This document shows, one piece after another, positions 60,264 through 64,000 of a stretch of DNA of 64,000 nt; the stretch's first letter is position 1, and every line of letters begins with the position of its first letter. Source of the DNA: an uncultured Bacteroidales bacterium (lineage in GTDB: Bacteria; Bacteroidota; Bacteroidia; Bacteroidales; UBA932); contig CAJUEK010000002.1 of NCBI GenBank assembly GCA_910585445.1, positions 58,274 to 122,273 on the forward strand, in the 5' to 3' direction. Below the pieces are notes generated by a model, which did not search any database, had not been told where the DNA came from, and saw only the letters and a program-made list of their open reading frames with translations. The position numbers and the translations under genes are program-made.

Positions 60264-62440
60264 AATTGTCCGGTCTTTATGCTTTTTTCAATTATGTCCA
60301 CGCTTCCGTCTTTCCATTGGATATTTGCCCTCAGGATGCCGTCTGAAGTTATCGTGAAACGGCCGTCCGGCTCAGGCGTTACGGGTTGCCCGTTGAATGT
60401 CCACTTGATTTCAGCGGCGCCGGAGGCATTATATACCCTGAGCGGTATCCTTGTGCCTTTTGCTAAGCTGCCGCTTCTGACTGATTTGCTCAGGAAGATG
60501 TACGGCCAGCTTACCGGAGACTGCCTTGTGGTCATGAATGAGGTGCTCTTGCTTTCCCCTTTAAGCTCTCCGATTTCAAAATGCACGTTGATAGTATAGG
60601 TCTTGTTGCCAGGTTCCAGGCCTTCAAGCACAACTGCATATTTTCCGCTCTGGTAAGGCTTGACTTTCAGCACTTTGTTCTCTTGTGAACTTTTGCCCCA
60701 GGTTACGGTAGCTTCGGATGAGTAGGGCCTGCTGCTTTCGAATGTTATTATGGCGGCGTCTGCGAATGGCTCGGCTTTCAGTTTCTCTGGAACGGGAGGA
60801 GTTGAGGCGCTTCCCAACCCCGTGACACCGAATGATATCCGGTTGCCGTCAAGCCTGATACCGGTTATGGATGCGCTGCACGGATTTCCGCTCCAGAATG
60901 TCAGTCCAGGACTGCTCTTCGGAGTCAATTGCGTTACGGAACCATATGGGAAGAAGACTCCCTTTATGTTTCTCATCAGGCTGATGTAGTTGGATTGGCT
61001 CGTGAATCCGTTGGCCCTTCCGTCCGCTTCTATCAAATCCGCACACTGATGGTCGCGGTATGCGTTTACCGTATTCGTCTGCTCCCATCTTTTCAGATAT
61101 GCGGGTGATTTGTCGATATGATAGACAAGCATGCCGTTTCCTCCGCACCAGGCATCCCATCCTTCTGACGAGCGGCATTCGATGAGGTAGTATTCTCCGG
61201 GAGTGTCAGTGTCCAGCCTGCAATAGGTGCCGTTTAAATTGACTGGCTCGAGAGTGTAGGTTCCGTCGCTTTCTATCATTATGGGATTCCCGATACCGAG
61301 TATCTCCCGTTCAATGGCATTGAAATAAGGGGGAGTATTGCCGTTGTTGTTCTGGTTCCCGCTGTCCATCAGGGCGGTGCGGCCCCAAAGTCCTGCGGCC
61401 CATCCTCCCTTGTCGTCGTAATCTGTGTCGTACAGGTCCGGAAGCCCGAATGTGTGGCTATATTCGTGGCAGAACGTCCCAATGCCTGCCAATACCTGGG
61501 TCGTGCCTGTCCTTGTCAGCTCGCTGGTGCAGGCGTATCTGTCAATCCGCTTGCCGTCCAGCCTGAGGCTGATGCCTGCTCCGCTGTATATGTACCATGC
61601 GTGCGACCAGATGCATTCTTCTTTATCACCCTCGGCTTCGTCACCTCCGGCAAAGAACACGAACACATTGTCTACCGTCCCGTCTCCGTCGTCGTCATAA
61701 AGCGAGAAGTCAATCTCATTGTCGGCAAGTATGCAGGCTTCCTGTATCATTTCTGCCGCATTCTTGTCATTCCCGTAAATGTCATTTCCTCCGTAATATG
61801 CCCTTTTTTTGCTCAATGTGACAATTTCGCTGACTGTAAAGGAAAAATCCATAGCTCCGTTGAACTGGGCGTCGAAATATTCTTTTGCACTTCCTGTGGC
61901 CCCGTTTTGCCTGTAGCCCTCCTGGGTAAGCATATTCACGAAATTCTCCTTGCCGTACCGGAATTTCACGTCCTGGTATTGTGCGAGAATCACAAGCCCG
62001 TGCTTTGAGCCTTTCTGTTCTCCGGCACGCACATCCGGTCCGGCCTTTTCCATGATTCTCTTTATCAGTGGCTTAAGCTCGTCTTCCGCGCATATGCTTC
62101 GTCTTGAGGCGGCTTTTTCGGCGAGTATCCCGTATGGTATCGCGCGGCTTTCGGATAGCACTGACGATGGCACTTTCCCGCCTACCCGGAAACCGCTGCA
62201 TGAAATCCTTCCGTCTGAACTGTAGCCGGCATAGCACCACCAGCCGTCCTGGTCTTGGATTATGGCGTTTCCGCTTTCCGTCGTTTTTATCCTCATGAAC
62301 TCGTCTCCGCTGAAATATGCCCCGAATATGCTCCCGTCAGGCTGCTGCAGCTGTATCAGTCCGCTTCTTGCAGGACGTGCGTCTGTACCTATATATAATA
62401 AGAGGAGAGCTATTATAAAAAGTGCTGATTTTCTCTTCAT
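60260..62440 (-). CDS. M6-family metalloprotease (immune-inhibitor-A-like), secreted
   Basis: 726 residues with a signal peptide (about 1-21). After a propeptide-like region the peptidase domain starts near 145 (HGLVILAQYQDVKF); the zinc motif is HEYSH (325-329) in GTFCHEYSHTFGLPDLYD; DYDDDGDGTVDNVF resembles the calcium-binding motif. Residues about 550-660 look like an Ig/FN3-type domain, and another Ig-like segment closes the protein. M6 proteases of pathogens cleave host immune proteins; the target here is unknown. No typical type 9 secretion C-terminal signal is visible. Confidence 0.85.
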   Translation of the reverse strand: MKRKSALFIIALLLLYIGTDARPARSGLIQLQQPDGSIFGAYFSGDEFMRIKTTESGNAIIQDQDGWWCYAGYSSDGRISCSGFRVGGKVPSSVLSESRAIPYGILAEKAASRRSICAEDELKPLIKRIMEKAGPDVRAGEQKGSKHGLVILAQYQDVKFRYGKENFVNMLTQEGYRQNGATGSAKEYFDAQFNGAMDFSFTVSEIVTLSKKRAYYGGNDIYGNDKNAAEMIQEACILADNEIDFSLYDDDGDGTVDNVFVFFAGGDEAEGDKEECIWSHAWYIYSGAGISLRLDGKRIDRYACTSELTRTGTTQVLAGIGTFCHEYSHTFGLPDLYDTDYDDKGGWAAGLWGRTALMDSGNQNNNGNTPPYFNAIEREILGIGNPIMIESDGTYTLEPVNLNGTYCRLDTDTPGEYYLIECRSSEGWDAWCGGNGMLVYHIDKSPAYLKRWEQTNTVNAYRDHQCADLIEADGRANGFTSQSNYISLMRNIKGVFFPYGSVTQLTPKSSPGLTFWSGNPCSASITGIRLDGNRISFGVTGLGSASTPPVPEKLKAEPFADAAIITFESSRPYSSEATVTWGKSSQENKVLKVKPYQSGKYAVVLEGLEPGNKTYTINVHFEIGELKGESKSTSFMTTRQSPVSWPYIFLSKSVRSGSLAKGTRIPLRVYNASGAAEIKWTFNGQPVTPEPDGRFTITSDGILRANIQWKDGSVDIIEKSIKTGQL

Positions 62441-62476
62441 GAAGTATTTTTTTATATATTGCTTACGGCTTTTTGC

Positions 62477-62484
62477 TACCTTTG
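62477..62484 (+). promoter_or_regulatory. -7 promoter box of the PCMD-domain gene
   Basis: TACCTTTG matches TAnnTTTG, 30 bp before the ATG at 62514, in the 73-bp divergent spacer to the M6 protease gene. Confidence 0.45.
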
Positions 62485-62513
62485 CAAACGGATTGCATAT
62501 TTAGACATTTTTT

Positions 62514-63491
62514 ATGAGACGGACAAGATTATTCGTTTTTTCTTTTGTTCTTGCCTTGTCGTGCCATGGAGCGGCTGATGCCCAGCAGAGTACCGTAGAT
62601 AAGATAAACAGCTACGGGACGTTTGACCATTGGTGCCGCAGGGAAATCAAGGAATCCGCGGTCATAGGCGGCAAGACAAAATACCTCTATGAATTTTATG
62701 GCGACGGGCAGACCCTTTGCACCGGAAAGGAGCCGTTCTGCGCTCCGGACGGATATATGTGGCGCACGAACAATGTGCTTGCAGTGGTTGCAGGTGTCGT
62801 GAAGACCAACAATACCGTTTTCCCGGAAAAGAGGGGAAAGGGTTATTGCGCGAGAATAGAGACTCATATTGAGGAGGTGAAGGCTCTTGGTATAGTGAAT
62901 ATGGATGTATGCTGTCAGGGTGCACTGATGATAGGTCGTTTGGTCGAGCCGATCCGTGACACCAAGGATCCTATGTCCAAAGTTCTCTACGGGATACCTT
63001 TCGAAGGTGCTCCCAAGGCTCTCAGACTGGATTACAAGGCGGAAGTCGGGCATGAGGTCATCCGCGGGACCGGGTTTTCGAAACTTAAGAATATGGGTGT
63101 TCCGGACTGGGCGGAGATTGTCGTGATACTGCAGAAGCGCTGGGAAGAGCCTGACGGCAGTGTGCATGCCCTCAGGGTAGGGACAGGCATAGAGCGCATA
63201 AAGAAAAGCATACCGGATTGGATTAACGGCCACGAGATTCCTGTATGCTATGGTGACATTACGTCACTTCCTCATTATGAGGAATATATGGGGCTGAACA
63301 ATGACCCTGAAAGGGCTTACCATACCATAAACAGCCGCGGGGATAATGTGGTGGTCCATGAGGAAGGATGGGCGGAAAGCGGAACTGAACCTAATTTCCT
63401 TATGGTGCATTTCCTGTCAAGTTGCGGCAAGGCCTTTTATGGCGGCGTCGGCAATATCTTGTGGGTGGACAATGTGGGGCTTGTGATGTAG
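62514..63491 (+). CDS. PCMD-domain secreted protein
   Basis: 325 residues with a signal peptide (about 1-24, ending in ADAQ) and the opening SYGTFDHWCRREIKES, then FYGDGQTLCTGKEPFC and VAGVVKTNNTVFPEKRGKGYCARIET, a single PCMD domain (PF13201, putative carbohydrate metabolism domain), with a C-terminal GGVGNILWVDNVGLVM beta-sandwich edge. PCMD proteins are frequent in gut Bacteroidales, often as surface proteins of polysaccharide or fimbrial loci; no enzymatic activity is established. Confidence 0.8.
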   Translation: MRRTRLFVFSFVLALSCHGAADAQQSTVDKINSYGTFDHWCRREIKESAVIGGKTKYLYEFYGDGQTLCTGKEPFCAPDGYMWRTNNVLAVVAGVVKTNNTVFPEKRGKGYCARIETHIEEVKALGIVNMDVCCQGALMIGRLVEPIRDTKDPMSKVLYGIPFEGAPKALRLDYKAEVGHEVIRGTGFSKLKNMGVPDWAEIVVILQKRWEEPDGSVHALRVGTGIERIKKSIPDWINGHEIPVCYGDITSLPHYEEYMGLNNDPERAYHTINSRGDNVVVHEEGWAESGTEPNFLMVHFLSSCGKAFYGGVGNILWVDNVGLVM

Positions 63492-64000
63492 CCAAGGCGG
63501 ATGCACACTGCCCATTATGGGAGTATACTGAGCCTGCTGGATTGAGTTGCGGAAAAATCATGCGAATTTCATAATTTCCTGCAACGTTTGCGGAAGTTTT
63601 TGCATCTATGTGTCAGGTTTAGGTTTTAGTACACGTTTAGGAGCGGCAAGGCGAGATGCTTTCTGCTCCTTTTCTTGTGTCCGGTTTCTGTCCGGAAATC
63701 TGGATTGTTGGGGAGGGGTAATGACAGAATTTTTATAGAAATCCATCGACTGACGAATTTGCCTGACGAGTCTGTCCGATAAGTTCGTTCAACGAGTACG
63801 TCCGATGCGCCTAACGAATCCGCCCAACGAATTTGCCCGACGAATCCATCCAACTAATCTGTCCAACGAATCTGCCCGACAAGTCCGTCCTGCTCGCCTA
63901 AATTCCGGTTGTCTTGCATTTTCTTGGCTCAACGTAAAAAACGTTTGCCTTTCTTTGAGTTCATGGACTGTTCGGCTGCGACTTTTTTTGACAGGTCGAT
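63492..64000. other. 509-bp right-end region without a supported gene
   Basis: Only a 63-codon frame at 63547-63738 and shadow frames occur; none has a family signature. The stretch at 63752-63890 is a 13-bp minisatellite. The remaining 110 bp are low in structure, ending with a run of seven T near 63983. Confidence 0.7.
63752..63890. repeat. 13-bp degenerate minisatellite
   Basis: Eleven tandem copies close to (G/A)ACGAATCTGTCC: ten are 13 bp and one is 9 bp, together exactly 139 bp. Each copy begins with (G/A)AC or GAT and ends in Y-C-Y. The period is not a multiple of three and frames across it lack homology, so it is probably noncoding. Confidence 0.85.

Noticed and set aside
63547..63738. 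Possible 63-residue protein after the PCMD gene
   Set aside because: No homology-like motif, poor start context and no promoter; composition looks like random intergenic translation.
63626..63853. Minus-strand 75-codon frame through the 13-bp repeats
   Set aside because: The 13-bp period changes frame at each copy, so the peptide has no repeat structure; not coding.

Overview
The window comes from a member of the Bacteroidales (phylum Bacteroidota), most likely a gut or oral commensal. Lineage markers are a complete Mfa/FimA-type (type V) fimbrial operon with DUF3575 and DUF3868 partners, a Porin_10 outer-membrane protein, a WbqC-like protein, an rSAM/lipoprotein pair, a PCMD-domain protein, and starts that lack Shine-Dalgarno sequences but are preceded by boxes fitting the Bacteroides promoter (TAnnTTTG at -7, sometimes TTTG about 20 nt upstream). 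GC looks close to 50% by eye. Genus cannot be fixed from the sequence alone. I saw no rRNA, tRNA, CRISPR array, insertion sequence or prophage.

Layout. 1-11.4 kb: end of an FtsX-like permease; a leftward operon pncB-pncA-porin-lytic transglycosylase; a rightward pair of an AmgK-like sugar kinase fused to a RapZ C-terminal domain plus a MurU-like nucleotidyltransferase (cell-wall sugar recycling); a YccF protein; a CPBP protease and a sugar nucleotidyltransferase. 11.4-24.8 kb: housekeeping genes ftsB/divIC-like, purB, DoxX/MauE-like, tmk, folP, the rimP-nusA-infB operon, and lpxD-lpxC-lpxA-wbqC-like (lipid A). 24.8-27.7 kb: FadL-type channel and a Trp/Gly/Ser-rich lipoprotein. 28.4-37.5 kb: six-gene fimbrial operon. 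37.6-40.2 kb: small accessory segment with an Rpn-type nuclease and a DUF4143 ATPase. 40.4-46.4 kb: proS, DUF3078, tilS, sppA. 46.7-50.0 kb: metal-related module (Cys/His-rich membrane protein, TonB-dependent receptor, HMA protein). 50.1-54.1 kb: Nfn-like flavoprotein pair and the rSAM/lipoprotein pair. 54.1-63.5 kb: LolC/E-like permease, rbfA, tyrS, M49 peptidase, tpiA, a lipoprotein overlapping an M6 metalloprotease, and a PCMD protein. The right end carries a 13-bp minisatellite.

The most unusual signal is a family of roughly 80-bp structured repeats. It forms tandem arrays between genes at about 15.24, 27.87-28.14 and 46.59 kb, with divergent relatives inside the fimbrial operon. Each unit has two hairpins whose stems change sequence but keep pairing, and a TATATTTG promoter-like box; in three units this box sits exactly 20 nt after a TTTG. 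Also notable are poly-G tracts tied to the fimbrial operon (G8 inside the major fimbrillin gene, G9 upstream of the promoter, G9 after the terminator), which suggest slipped-strand phase variation. All functional statements are inferred from sequence reading; no database search was run.
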